From an uncultured Lachnospiraceae bacterium (GTDB lineage Bacteria; Bacillota; Clostridia; Lachnospirales; Lachnospiraceae), in NCBI GenBank assembly GCA_934317845.1, contig CAKRES010000005.1:62001-126000 (forward strand): a DNA stretch of 64,000 bases, written 5' to 3'. Of this stretch, positions 16,598 through 26,050 are shown in pieces. The notes below the pieces were generated by a model. The model worked only from the letters and a program-made list of their open reading frames with translations. It ran no database searches and was not told the origin of the DNA. The stretch's first letter is position 1. Every line of letters starts with the position of its first letter. The position numbers and the translations under genes were made by a program.

Positions 16598-18415
16598 CTA
16601 TTCTTCCTGTACCTCATCGGTATTTTTCTCTACTTTGGTCGGCTTAATGAATAATTCCTCTAACTGCTTTGGTTCTACTACATTCGGAGCCTCTGACATA
16701 AGATCGGACGCATCCTTTACCTTCGGAAATGCAATCACATCGCGGATGCTCTCTGATCCGGTCATCAGCATGATCATACGATCAAATCCAAATGCCAGTC
16801 CTGCGTGTGGCGGTACACCATATTTAAACGCATTCAGAAGGAAACCGAAACGGTCGTAGGCTTCCTCTTTGGAAAATCCCAGTGCGATAAACATTTTCTC
16901 CTGTACATCGTTCATGGAAATACGGACAGAGCCTCCACCCAGCTCGCAGCCGTTTAATACAATGTCGTACGCTTTTGCTCTGGCTTCCCAAGGCTCCTTT
17001 GTATCTAATAACGCAAGATCTTCTTCCATCGGCATTGTAAATGGATGATGCATTGCCAGATAACGTCCCTGCTCCTCAGAATATTCAAACATCGGGAACT
17101 CAGTTACCCAGAGGAAGTTAAACTGCTTTGGATTGATCAGATCCATACGCTTTGCAAGCTCGATCCGGAGTGCTCCAAGCACTGCAAATACTGTTTTATT
17201 TTTATCTGCTGCAAATAAAAGCAGATCGCCCGGCTCACCCTGCATTGCATTTACCAGTGCATTCATCTCTTCGTCTTTCATAAATTTAGCGAAGGATGAC
17301 TTTCTCGTACCGTCCTCGCCGATCGCAATATATGCCAGTCCTTTTGCACCGTAGTCTTTCGCAAAATCTACTAAAGAATCAATCTTCTTACGTGGCATGC
17401 CGCCCTGTCCCTTCGCATTGATACCGCGGACCGAACCGCCATTTTCAATGGCACTCTTAAATACAACAAACTCACAATCCTTGACAACCTCTGTCACATC
17501 ATTTAATTCCATACCAAAACGGGTATCCGGTTTATCAGAACCAAAACGGCGCATCGCCTCTGCCCATGTCATGCGTTTCATTGGAAGCTCTACATCAACA
17601 TCCAGCACTTCCTTAAATACTTTTGCGATCAGCCGCTCATTCACATCAATAACATCGTCCACATCCACAAAGGAAAGCTCCATATCGATCTGGGTAAATT
17701 CCGGCTGTCGATCTGCACGAAGATCCTCGTCACGGAAACATTTAGCAATCTGAAAATAACGGTCATAACCGGAACACATCAAAAGCTGTTTAAAGATCTG
17801 TGGAGACTGTGGCAGTGCATAGAAATTGCCCGGATGCACACGACTTGGCACGAGATAATCTCTTGCTCCCTCCGGTGTACTCTTACAAAGTACCGGAGTT
17901 TCAATCTCTAAAAATCCCTCTTCTGTTAAAAACTGGCGGATAATTCCGGCAACCTTGCTCCGCATCATCAGGTTCTTCTGAAGATCCGGACGTCGCAGAT
18001 CCAGATAACGATATTTCAAGCGGATATCTTCCTTTGTTTTGGAATTAGCCTCAATCGGGAATGGAGGTGTATCGGCTTCAGAAAGCACACGCAGGGTATC
18101 TGCGATCACTTCAATCTCTCCTGTTTTTAAATTTTTATTGATGCCGCCTTCCCGCTCTACTACCTGTCCGGTTACAGCGATCACATACTCGCCGCGAAGC
18201 TTGTATGCCTTATCAAAATCTTCCTTTGCAAGCTTGTCCTCATGGAAGGTGATCTGCAATAGTCCACTGCGGTCTCTTAAATCTACAAAGATCAGTCCAC
18301 CGGTATTACGGGATTTCTGTACCCATCCCATCACGGTAACCTTCTCACCTACGTTTGCCCTGCTCAATTCTGCACATCTATGGCTTCGTTTCAAGCCTCT
18401 CATAGATTCTGCCAT
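16598..18415 (-). CDS. aspS: Aspartate-tRNA ligase
   Basis: Charges tRNA-Asp (possibly also tRNA-Asn, depending on the gatCAB genes). The 605-residue bacterial-type enzyme has an N-terminal OB-fold anticodon domain (about 18-110), class II motif 1 in FLEIETPVLCKSTPEGARDYLVP, motif 2 in FRDEDLRADRQPEFTQIDMELSF, a GAD insertion (about 300-420), and motif 3 in GLAFGFDRMIMLM. AGGAGGAT precedes the ATG. There is only 32 bp upstream to the HD-GYP gene, so no T-box leader exists here and expression probably comes from the upstream run of genes. Confidence 0.97.
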   Translation of the reverse strand: MAESMRGLKRSHRCAELSRANVGEKVTVMGWVQKSRNTGGLIFVDLRDRSGLLQITFHEDKLAKEDFDKAYKLRGEYVIAVTGQVVEREGGINKNLKTGEIEVIADTLRVLSEADTPPFPIEANSKTKEDIRLKYRYLDLRRPDLQKNLMMRSKVAGIIRQFLTEEGFLEIETPVLCKSTPEGARDYLVPSRVHPGNFYALPQSPQIFKQLLMCSGYDRYFQIAKCFRDEDLRADRQPEFTQIDMELSFVDVDDVIDVNERLIAKVFKEVLDVDVELPMKRMTWAEAMRRFGSDKPDTRFGMELNDVTEVVKDCEFVVFKSAIENGGSVRGINAKGQGGMPRKKIDSLVDFAKDYGAKGLAYIAIGEDGTRKSSFAKFMKDEEMNALVNAMQGEPGDLLLFAADKNKTVFAVLGALRIELAKRMDLINPKQFNFLWVTEFPMFEYSEEQGRYLAMHHPFTMPMEEDLALLDTKEPWEARAKAYDIVLNGCELGGGSVRISMNDVQEKMFIALGFSKEEAYDRFGFLLNAFKYGVPPHAGLAFGFDRMIMLMTGSESIRDVIAFPKVKDASDLMSEAPNVVEPKQLEELFIKPTKVEKNTDEVQEE

Positions 18416-18447
18416 TTTTTTATCCTCCTACTATTTGTATTCTTTTC

Positions 18448-19107
18448 TTAACTGGTTATTCCAACCGGCTCATTGCCGGATTTATTAAATTCATAATGGA
18501 ACTCATCACTGGTAAACATCGAAAGCTTGCCAATGGAAAAGATCAGCTCATTGGACTGCACCACCCTTTGAAATGCCAGGAAAATACGCATATCAAAATG
18601 ACGCACCTCGTCAATCATCAGTTCCACTGCAGTATCTATATCAAATGCCTCCCGGTACGGCCGTTCTGAGATCAGTGCAGAAAAAACATCGCACACTCTT
18701 AAAATCCTTGCAAGATAAGGGATCTTCTCTCCTGCCAGATTTGCCGGATACCCGGTTCCATCGTAATTCTCATGGTGATATAACACTGCCTCACAGATCT
18801 TTGGATCAAATCCCTGCTCTGTAAGGATAGCATATCCTAACGTTGGATGAGTACGCACATAGCGGATCTCATCAATGCTCATTGACTGTTTCTGATCAGG
18901 ATTCAGATTTACATAGGAATTTAACTGCATCTTTCCAATGTCATGTACCATCCCGGCCAATGCCGCTATAGCACACTCCTCCTCCGACAGATTCAGTTCC
19001 TGACTTACTAAGTATGCCACATTGCTCACCAGCATCCCGTGTGTCAACGCCTTTGCAAATTCACTATCCACATTTTGATTCCAAATTCGTTCCATGCTAC
19101 GGATCAT
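18448..19107 (-). CDS. HD-GYP domain protein, probable cyclic-di-GMP phosphodiesterase or related
   Basis: A 219-residue soluble protein. The HD metal site is in MVHDIGK (about residue 54), and the extended HD-GYP signature HHENYDGTGYP (about residue 110) is intact, followed by the DVFSALISERPYREAF helix. HD-GYP proteins hydrolyse cyclic-di-GMP in many bacteria. This one has no attached sensor or receiver domain, so it could be part of a two-protein arrangement or act on another nucleotide. The first ATG (19107) is 1 base after GGGAGG; the ATG at 19093-19095 is 13 bases away, so the start is uncertain by four codons. It is between hemZ and aspS. Confidence 0.85.
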   Translation of the reverse strand: MIRSMERIWNQNVDSEFAKALTHGMLVSNVAYLVSQELNLSEEECAIAALAGMVHDIGKMQLNSYVNLNPDQKQSMSIDEIRYVRTHPTLGYAILTEQGFDPKICEAVLYHHENYDGTGYPANLAGEKIPYLARILRVCDVFSALISERPYREAFDIDTAVELMIDEVRHFDMRIFLAFQRVVQSNELIFSIGKLSMFTSDEFHYEFNKSGNEPVGITS

Positions 19108-19116
19108 TCCTCCCTG

Positions 19117-20556
19117 CTACATGCTCTCAAGCATATCACATTTTCGTTTGATCATCTCATCAATCCGTTCTACATAAAGCTTCACATCTTTGACATTCTC
19201 GGTGCGTTCAATACGCTGTCCCTTTCCAAACACATACTTGCTGGCGGCTCCTGCTCCGAGTGCAAGGATCGTCTGCTTTTCTTCCATGATAAGAATGTTG
19301 TAGATTCCTTCCTTCCCCGTACGGGCATATCCCACATTTTCAAAATTACCGGGAATGTTCTTCTGTCGGTACAAATAATACGGTTTCATGGAGAGAGTTC
19401 TTGCCGTCCGGTCTGCCATCAAAAGCATCTCGTTCGTTGTTCCACGAGCCACATGTTCGTATTCTTCTCGCTTAGTATTTAAGTTGGCTGCTCGTTTGAT
19501 CGCCAGCGAATGGATCGTTAGATTATCCGGACTTAATACTTCTATCTCAGAAAGTGTATGTGCCACCATCTGCTCATTTTCTCCTAAAAGCCCCATGATC
19601 AGATCCATGTTAATGTTGTCAAATCCCATCTCTCTCGCCAGATAAAAGGTTTCTTTTACCTGCTCAACGGTATGATTTCTTCCGATCAGCTTCAACGTCT
19701 GCTCATTCATCGTCTGCGGATTAATGCTGATCCTCGTTGCCGGGCTTTCAAGTATTGCTGCCAATTTGTCTTTGGTGATGCTGTCCGGCCGCCCCGCCTC
19801 AACAGTAAACTCCCGCATATAAGAGAGGTCAAAGGAAGCCTCGATCTTATGAAGCAGCCGTTTTAATTGTCCGGCAGTCAGCGATGTCGGCGTACCGCCA
19901 CCAATATAAATGCTGTTGACATGCCGTCCCTTCATGGCATCCTTTGCAAAGTCAATCTCCCGAAAGAGTGCCGAAAGATATGTGTCCACATATTCCTCAT
20001 ACAAGGTCAGCGGATACGAGGTAAACGAGCAATAAAGGCATCTTGACGGGCAAAATGGAATCCCGATATAAAGACTGTACTGTCTGTCATAATCAATTCC
20101 TTTTAAGATTTCCTGCTCTTTTTTTGCAACCTCTAAGCTTAATTCTGCTTTCTGGTCAGATGCCACATAATCCTTTTTGAAACGGGCAAGTGCCTCCTGT
20201 TCGCTGCATCCTTGTTCCAGATATCCGGTTATGATCTTAACCGGACGGATCCCCGTCAGCGTGCCCCACGGCAGCGTGTGTCCACAGGCTTCGCAGAGTA
20301 TGCTGTAAATAGCTTCCTTGACTGTGTTTCTGGTCAGCATTTTATCCCGGTAATCCCCGGAAAAGGACCGTTTGATAACGCTGCCATCTTCGGTTTGAAA
20401 TACCGCCTGATGCTCCCCTTCTTCCTGAAAGGTCACCGTAAGCTGCATTCTGGTATTGTCTCGTGCCGGCACGATCTTTTCATTCTCATAAAACGCCTGT
20501 AACAGCGTGCGGATATCATAATCGTACCGTTCATCGTTTTGTATCAATCCAATCAT
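19117..20556 (-). CDS. hemZ: HemZ-type radical SAM coproporphyrinogen dehydrogenase
   Basis: A 479-residue radical SAM protein of the oxygen-independent coproporphyrinogen oxidase group, HemZ branch. The N-terminal 160 residues are specific to the HemZ branch. The iron-sulfur site is CPSRCLYCSF, a CxxxCxxC motif near residue 170, followed by the GGGTPT glycine motif (SIYIGGGTPTS) and the RISINPQTMNEQTLKLIGRNH segment. The C-terminal HemN-like domain follows. Family members carry out anaerobic steps in heme synthesis, but no other heme gene is in the window. In many Clostridia hemZ is found, as here, in a cluster with rel, apt, recJ and aspS, so its role may not be strictly heme synthesis. Confidence 0.9.
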   Translation of the reverse strand: MIGLIQNDERYDYDIRTLLQAFYENEKIVPARDNTRMQLTVTFQEEGEHQAVFQTEDGSVIKRSFSGDYRDKMLTRNTVKEAIYSILCEACGHTLPWGTLTGIRPVKIITGYLEQGCSEQEALARFKKDYVASDQKAELSLEVAKKEQEILKGIDYDRQYSLYIGIPFCPSRCLYCSFTSYPLTLYEEYVDTYLSALFREIDFAKDAMKGRHVNSIYIGGGTPTSLTAGQLKRLLHKIEASFDLSYMREFTVEAGRPDSITKDKLAAILESPATRISINPQTMNEQTLKLIGRNHTVEQVKETFYLAREMGFDNINMDLIMGLLGENEQMVAHTLSEIEVLSPDNLTIHSLAIKRAANLNTKREEYEHVARGTTNEMLLMADRTARTLSMKPYYLYRQKNIPGNFENVGYARTGKEGIYNILIMEEKQTILALGAGAASKYVFGKGQRIERTENVKDVKLYVERIDEMIKRKCDMLESM

Positions 20557-20560
20557 AATC

Positions 20561-21196
20561 TTACATATATGGGTTCTCTGCCCGTTCTATCTCCATCGTC
20601 GTTGTTGGTCCATGTCCCGGACATACTTTTACATAATCCCCGATATCAGCATATTTTACCCGGATGGAATGTAACAATGCCTTGGCATCTCCGCCCGGAA
20701 AATCCGTTCTTCCCACGCTTCCTGCAAACAGCGTATCCCCGGAAAAAAGCACCTCATCCTCGATCGCATAAAAGCTCATGCCGCCCGGTGTATGTCCTGG
20801 TGTATGAATACAGCGGAAATGTGCTCCTGCAAACTCCAGTTTATCTCCATCATGCAAAAATTCATCTGCATTGACCGTACATGGTCTTCCAAAAGTTTCA
20901 CTCAAATTCTGCTCTGTGCTCTGTAATGTCTCCCGCTCTTCATAACAGGCATAGGTTTTTAAGGAGTGAAAAGACTCCTTCAATGCTGCCACACCATCAA
21001 TGTGATCATAGTGCCCATGTGTCAATAAAATGGCAACCGGACGCATTCCGTTATTCTCTAATACATCCCGGATCAGATACCCTTCTGCCCCCGGATCGAT
21101 CACAACTGCTTCCTTGGTATCCTTATTGCATAACAAATAGCAGTTGGTTCCTAAATTACCTACCTGTTCTGTAAGAAGCATCATGTGTTGTCTCAT
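20561..21196 (-). CDS. MBL-fold metallohydrolase, glyoxalase II-like
   Basis: A 211-residue cytoplasmic hydrolase starting at the ATG at 21194-21196, preceded by GGAAAGGAG with a 6-base gap. The metal-binding motifs are THGHYDHIDG (about 60), HTPGHTPGGMSF and VLFSGDTLFAGSVGRTDFPGG, which together resemble YcbL/glyoxalase II-like enzymes. The substrate is unknown; thioesters such as S-lactoylglutathione are typical for the fold, but Clostridia often lack glutathione. It lies between rel and hemZ, a position conserved in related genomes, and probably is co-transcribed with them. Confidence 0.87.
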   Translation of the reverse strand: MRQHMMLLTEQVGNLGTNCYLLCNKDTKEAVVIDPGAEGYLIRDVLENNGMRPVAILLTHGHYDHIDGVAALKESFHSLKTYACYEERETLQSTEQNLSETFGRPCTVNADEFLHDGDKLEFAGAHFRCIHTPGHTPGGMSFYAIEDEVLFSGDTLFAGSVGRTDFPGGDAKALLHSIRVKYADIGDYVKVCPGHGPTTTMEIERAENPYM

Positions 21197-21212
21197 AACA
21201 AACTCCTTTCCA

Positions 21213-23519
21213 TCAGCCTGTTGTTCGTTCAATATCAATGATCCCATCCAGAGAACGAAGCTTTGTGATCAGACTGTTTAATTCTGATGTACCACTTGTT
21301 TCAAAGGTAATGGAATACGTAGATTTTCCCTGTTTACCATTTCTGGCATTCAACGAAATGACATCAATCCCCCGCTCTGTAAATACCTTCGTGATATTCA
21401 TGAGCAGATTCTGCTGCGTATACGCATAAAGCGTGATCTCAGTTTCAAATCGTTCTCCGTTTTGATCCTGCTCTTTCTTATCCCATTCCGCCTCGATCAG
21501 ACGCTGCCGGTCCATCTCATCCATTGCAAGCAGATTAACACAATCTGTCCGGTGCAGGGAAATACCACGGCCTCTGGTAATAAAGCCCACGATCTCATCT
21601 CCCGGAACCGGGTTGCAGCAGCGGCTGAAACGAACCGAAACATCATGAAGTCCTCTGACCACAATGCTGTTTTTCCGGCTGCCCTGTACCTTTTTCGGTT
21701 GTGCCGACGGAGCACCAAGCTCCTCTAAAATCTCCTCGTTGCTGACCAGCTTTGGATGCTCTTTCTCGTATTCCTCCATGAGCTTATTCATGACCTGGCC
21801 TTCTTTTAATCCACCGTGTCCGATGGCCGCCAGTGCAGAGTCCCAGTCATGAAAACCATACTTGATCTGTACTCTTTCCTTGTACTGTGGCTGAAGATAC
21901 TTGGAAAGTTCTAAGCCCTTTGTCTTGCAGTATTCATGCAACAGTTCTTTTCCGCGTACAATATTTTCTTCTTTAAATTCTTTTTTAAACCACTGGTTGA
22001 TCTTATTCTTTGCCTGTGAACTCTTTACGATCTTTAACCAATCACGACTTGGTCCCTTGGCATTCTGAGAGGTCACAATCTCCACCCGGTCACCATTTTG
22101 CAGGATATAATCGATCGGCACCTGCTGTCCGTTGACTCTGGCACCTACCATTTTATTTCCTACCGCACTGTGAATACTATATGCAAAATCGACTGTTGTG
22201 GAACCATTTGGCAGGTTCTTCACATCACCATCCGGAGTAAAGCAATAGACCTGCTCAGCATAAAGATCCAGATCAGTCTTTACAAAGCTCAAAAACTCAT
22301 GATTGCTCTCGGCTTCCTGCTGCCACTCTAAGATCTGGCGCAGCCAGCTTAACTTCTCCTCCTCCTGATCCTTGGTCGTACCGGTTAAATTCTCTTTGTA
22401 TTTCCAATGAGCAGCAATACCGTACTCTGCCGTGCGGTGCATTTCATAAGTCCGGATCTGAATCTCAAACGGCTGTCCGTTATGTCCGATCAATGTCGTA
22501 TGCAGTGACTGGTACATATTAGACTTTGGCATTGCGATATAATCCTTAAACCGCCCCGGAATCGGAGTATAATTCTCATGGATCACACCCAGTGCCGCAT
22601 AGCAGTCCTTGACCGTTTCCACCTTGATACGCACCGCAAACAGATCATAGATCTGATCCAGTGTTTTGTGCTGGTTGCGCATTTTCTTATAAATGCTGAA
22701 ATAATGCTTGACACGCCCATCCACTTCCGCATCAATGCCTGCTTCCTTCATCTGTTTACTTACTTCCGATACGATCGTACGAATAAAGTCATCACGTTCA
22801 TTTTTGCGCAATGCGATCTTATCATCCAGATCCTTGTACTCTTCCGGATGCAGATATTTTAAGGAAATATCATCAAGTTCGATCTTAACTTTAGAAATAC
22901 CAAGACGGTGTGCGATCGGAGAATAGATCTCCATTGTTTCCCTTGCCTTTTCAATCTGCTTTTCCGGTTTCATATACTGAAGCGTACGCAGATTGTGCAG
23001 ACGATCCGCCAGTTTTATGATAATGACACGGATATCCTTTGCCATTGCCAAAAACATTTTTCTTAAATTCTCAGCCTGAATATCATCCTTGGTGTTCGCA
23101 AAATTCAGTTGTGTCAACTTTGTGACACCATCTACCAAAAGAGCAATCTCCTCATTAAACTCCTGCGCAAGTTCCTCTCTGGTCATCACGGTATCTTCCA
23201 CGACATCATGCAGGATACCCGCCACGATCGTTTCTTTATCAAGCTCCAGCTCTGCCAAAATGATCGCTACGCAAAGCGGATGAATGATATATGGTTCTCC
23301 GGATTTCCGTCTCTGCCCTTCATGCGCCTTTTTGGCAATATGATAGGCTTTCTCGATCATGCTGATATCTGTATTCGGATGATACATTCTCACACTATTG
23401 ATCAAACGCTGATAAAGTTCCTCCGGATCTGTAAAATCAGCAGGCGTACTGATGTCCTTTTCTATATGTTTTCCGTCTAATTCCAGACTGCTTCTTCCAA
23501 AGCTCGTTGGTTCTTCCAT
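21213..23519 (-). CDS. rel: Bifunctional (p)ppGpp synthetase/hydrolase
   Basis: A 768-residue Rel/SpoT homolog with synthetase and hydrolase activity for the alarmone (p)ppGpp. The N-terminal HD hydrolase domain contains GQRRKSGEPYIIHPLCVAIILAELELD and HDVVEDT (about residues 70-110). The synthetase domain lies at about 240-400, with YQSLHTTLIGHNGQPFEIQIRT. Then come a TGS domain (CFTPDGDVKNLPNGSTTVDFAYSIHSAVG), a zinc-binding/CC region (VRFSRCCNPVPGDEIVGFITRGRG) and a C-terminal ACT domain. GAGGTGAT precedes the ATG. It is in a cluster with apt and recJ, as in many Gram-positive bacteria. Confidence 0.96.
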   Translation of the reverse strand: MEEPTSFGRSSLELDGKHIEKDISTPADFTDPEELYQRLINSVRMYHPNTDISMIEKAYHIAKKAHEGQRRKSGEPYIIHPLCVAIILAELELDKETIVAGILHDVVEDTVMTREELAQEFNEEIALLVDGVTKLTQLNFANTKDDIQAENLRKMFLAMAKDIRVIIIKLADRLHNLRTLQYMKPEKQIEKARETMEIYSPIAHRLGISKVKIELDDISLKYLHPEEYKDLDDKIALRKNERDDFIRTIVSEVSKQMKEAGIDAEVDGRVKHYFSIYKKMRNQHKTLDQIYDLFAVRIKVETVKDCYAALGVIHENYTPIPGRFKDYIAMPKSNMYQSLHTTLIGHNGQPFEIQIRTYEMHRTAEYGIAAHWKYKENLTGTTKDQEEEKLSWLRQILEWQQEAESNHEFLSFVKTDLDLYAEQVYCFTPDGDVKNLPNGSTTVDFAYSIHSAVGNKMVGARVNGQQVPIDYILQNGDRVEIVTSQNAKGPSRDWLKIVKSSQAKNKINQWFKKEFKEENIVRGKELLHEYCKTKGLELSKYLQPQYKERVQIKYGFHDWDSALAAIGHGGLKEGQVMNKLMEEYEKEHPKLVSNEEILEELGAPSAQPKKVQGSRKNSIVVRGLHDVSVRFSRCCNPVPGDEIVGFITRGRGISLHRTDCVNLLAMDEMDRQRLIEAEWDKKEQDQNGERFETEITLYAYTQQNLLMNITKVFTERGIDVISLNARNGKQGKSTYSITFETSGTSELNSLITKLRSLDGIIDIERTTG

Positions 23520-23554
23520 CCTATCACCTCGCTGCTTTTATTCTCTGTTTTCTT

Positions 23555-24079
23555 TTATTTGCCCGGATAAGAAATAACAGAAGCAACGTCATATCCTTTT
23601 AAGCGTTCTCTTCCTTTCAATCCTGCCAGCTCCATCAAAAAGATTACCTTGACTACCTTTCCACCTAACTCTTCGACCAGCTTGATCGCTGCTTCGATCG
23701 TACCTCCGGTTGCAATAAGATCATCCACCAATACTACTTTCTGTCCCGGCTTGATAGAGTCCTTATGCATCTCGATCGTTGCCTGTCCGTATTCCAGATC
23801 ATAGGTTGCTTCCACCGTCTCACATGGCAGCTTTCCCTTTTTACGGATCGGTACAAATGGCTTGTTGCAGCTATAAGCGATCGGTACACCAAAAATAAAT
23901 CCTCTGGATTCCGTTCCTGCTACGACATCGTACTCCACGTTATCTAACAGATGCTTCATCTCGTCAATAGCAAGATGCAATCCCTCTGCATCGGAAAGTA
24001 CCGTTGTGATATCGCGAAACATAATTCCTTTTTCCGGAAAATCCGGTATGGTTCTCACGTAATCTTCCACTTTTTTCAT
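23555..24079 (-). CDS. apt: Adenine phosphoribosyltransferase
   Basis: Salvages adenine to AMP using PRPP. The 174-residue protein begins MKKVEDYVRTIPDFPEKGIMFRDIT, the classic N-terminus of the family, and carries the PRPP-binding motif VVLVDDLIATGGTIEA near residue 120. The start is ATG at 24079. It is 82 bp downstream of recJ and 35 bp upstream of rel on the minus strand, the conserved order recJ-apt-rel seen in many Firmicutes. The coupling between purine salvage and stringent-response genes is consistent with PRPP and guanine-nucleotide balance, though no regulation is visible. Confidence 0.97.
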   Translation of the reverse strand: MKKVEDYVRTIPDFPEKGIMFRDITTVLSDAEGLHLAIDEMKHLLDNVEYDVVAGTESRGFIFGVPIAYSCNKPFVPIRKKGKLPCETVEATYDLEYGQATIEMHKDSIKPGQKVVLVDDLIATGGTIEAAIKLVEELGGKVVKVIFLMELAGLKGRERLKGYDVASVISYPGK

Positions 24080-24161
24080 GTTCGTTCCTCTTTTCTATCG
24101 AAATTCTAAACATCCTATTCTATTTTAACAGATGAAAAGATTTTTTCAATGTGTTTCTCCA

Positions 24162-25952
24162 TTATTCTTCATATTTCGCACTGATTAGTTTTAATTCCAC
24201 GGAAACATTTCCCATATATTCATTTAACGTCGGCTGATACAAAATGGAAACCGGAAGCATCAGTCGCCTGCCAGATGCCTCTGCTTCTTTTATCCGGCGA
24301 ACAACCGGCTCAGGAAATGTCTCAAACAGAGCAAATGGTTCCGCCCCAAAATAAACCGCGTTCACGTGCTTTCCGGTTGGTGTAAGCAGATTTAACCGCA
24401 GTACATTCTGCCGTTTTCCTACTACCTTCACAGTAGTCAGTGTCATATGTTTTTCTGCAAACAAGGCTCTGGAATTCCCATTTCCCGTCGGTTCCAGCAA
24501 AGAAAGCTGTTTTACGAAAGCTTCCCCGATATATTCTACCGGCATTTTCAGATCGATCACATATTTTCTTGCAAGATCTTCCTCAGAAAGATTTGCGCTT
24601 TCATTCAGTCGTTTCCGAAGCAGGGGAAGTTTCGCCTCTTCCAACGTAAAGCCTGCTGCCATTTTATGTCCTCCTACCTTTAAGAAACAGTCTTTGTTCT
24701 CCATCAGTGCTGCAAACATATCATATTCCGGAATAGAACGTCCGGATCCCTTGACAATTCCCTTTTCCTTTGTATTCGTCAAAAGGAGCGTCGGTTTTCC
24801 AGTATGTTCTCTTACACGTCCTGCCACAATTCCTGCAATGCTTTCATGGCAGTCAGGCAAATGCAATACCAGGACTGCATCCTGCCGGTACAACTCACTG
24901 TCCGCTATGTGGATTGCCAGCGTCTCATTCTTCTTTGACATCTCCTGCCGGAGCTCATTCATTCTTTTTAACTGCTGTGCCCGATGTTCCGCCTTTTTCT
25001 CATCCGTCTCCAACAACAGTTTCAGCCCCCACTTGGCAGACGAAAGCCGCCCCATGGCATTTAAGCACGGACCGAGGGTAAACCCAAAGCTGTAAGCATT
25101 GATGCGTTCCGGCTCCAGCTGATTTACTTCGATCAAAGCAAGCAGCCCAGGCTCTAACGTGCGTTCCCTCACCTTTTTTTGCAGCATGGAAATTCCCCGT
25201 TTTACAATATCACGATTTTCCTTTTGCAACACCATGACATCACAGACCGTTGCCATAGCAAGATAAGGATACAACCAGTCAAGCTCTTGCGCTTCTCTTC
25301 CCATCGCCACATAAAGCTGCTTCATCACTTTAAAGGCAACTACTGCCCCGCAAATTTCCACAAACGGGTATCCACAGCCCGGCTGTTTAGGATCTACGAT
25401 CGCATCAGCATCCGGAAGCTCCTGCTGTGCTTCATGGTGATCTGTGACAATCACTGTCATCTGAAGCTTCTTCGCCAGTGCGATCTCCTCTACTGCAGCA
25501 ATTCCATTGTCACAGGTAAGGATCGTATCCACGCCTTCCTCCTGTGCATTTTTGATCAGCTCTGCATTTAACCCATATCCATCCCTGATCCGGTGCGGGA
25601 TCACGTAATCTACCTGTGATGCATCCTTTCCCAAACCGCGAAGCAGCTCCTGCAAACAGGTATAAAGTACATAATTACTGCAGATACCATCTACATCATA
25701 ATCAGAAATAATGCGGATACGTGCTCCCTCACATAATTTCTCCCGGAGGATGTCTACCGCTTTTTGCATGTCCTTTAACAAATGATCCTCTGTCGCTTCT
25801 TTCGTCCTCATTCCGAGATACTGTGCCATCTGCTCATAAGTGGTAAGATCACGGTTTCGCATGATCCGAACCAGTACAGGGTCTACCTTTAGTTGTTCTG
25901 CCAGCGCATGAAAATCCGCCGCTTTATTAAATACTGTCCATATTTCCTGCAT
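24162..25952 (-). CDS. recJ: Single-stranded-DNA-specific exonuclease RecJ
   Basis: A 596-residue DHH-family 5'-3' exonuclease used in recombination and mismatch repair. The DHH domain contains IRIISDYDVDGICSNYVLY and VIVTDHHEAQQELPDADAIVDP, and the DHHA1 domain includes GGHKMAAGFTL. The C-terminal RecJ-specific OB-like domain is at about 450-590. The ATG at 25950-25952 is chosen (GGAG about 8 bases upstream); an ATT three codons earlier is not needed. It is the first gene after a terminator (25999-26031), so a promoter probably lies between 25953 and 25998, although I saw no strong -35. Confidence 0.95.
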   Translation of the reverse strand: MQEIWTVFNKAADFHALAEQLKVDPVLVRIMRNRDLTTYEQMAQYLGMRTKEATEDHLLKDMQKAVDILREKLCEGARIRIISDYDVDGICSNYVLYTCLQELLRGLGKDASQVDYVIPHRIRDGYGLNAELIKNAQEEGVDTILTCDNGIAAVEEIALAKKLQMTVIVTDHHEAQQELPDADAIVDPKQPGCGYPFVEICGAVVAFKVMKQLYVAMGREAQELDWLYPYLAMATVCDVMVLQKENRDIVKRGISMLQKKVRERTLEPGLLALIEVNQLEPERINAYSFGFTLGPCLNAMGRLSSAKWGLKLLLETDEKKAEHRAQQLKRMNELRQEMSKKNETLAIHIADSELYRQDAVLVLHLPDCHESIAGIVAGRVREHTGKPTLLLTNTKEKGIVKGSGRSIPEYDMFAALMENKDCFLKVGGHKMAAGFTLEEAKLPLLRKRLNESANLSEEDLARKYVIDLKMPVEYIGEAFVKQLSLLEPTGNGNSRALFAEKHMTLTTVKVVGKRQNVLRLNLLTPTGKHVNAVYFGAEPFALFETFPEPVVRRIKEAEASGRRLMLPVSILYQPTLNEYMGNVSVELKLISAKYEE

Positions 25953-25998
25953 TTTAATCACTCCGTATCATCCGCCGTTTTTGGCCGGCTTATAAAAA

Positions 25999-26031
25999 AG
26001 GGAGTTCCATCAATATTGACTGGAACTCCCT
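25999..26031 (-). terminator. Intrinsic terminator after secDF
   Basis: Stem AGGGAGTTCCA (25999-26009) with TGGAACTCCCT (26021-26031), 11 bp, followed by a T6 run on the minus strand. It separates the secDF unit from recJ. Confidence 0.85.
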
Positions 26032-26050
26032 GATCTATCCCTTTACTTCC

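Noticed and set aside
18416..18447. T-box leader for aspS
   Set aside because: Only 32 bp separate it from the upstream gene.
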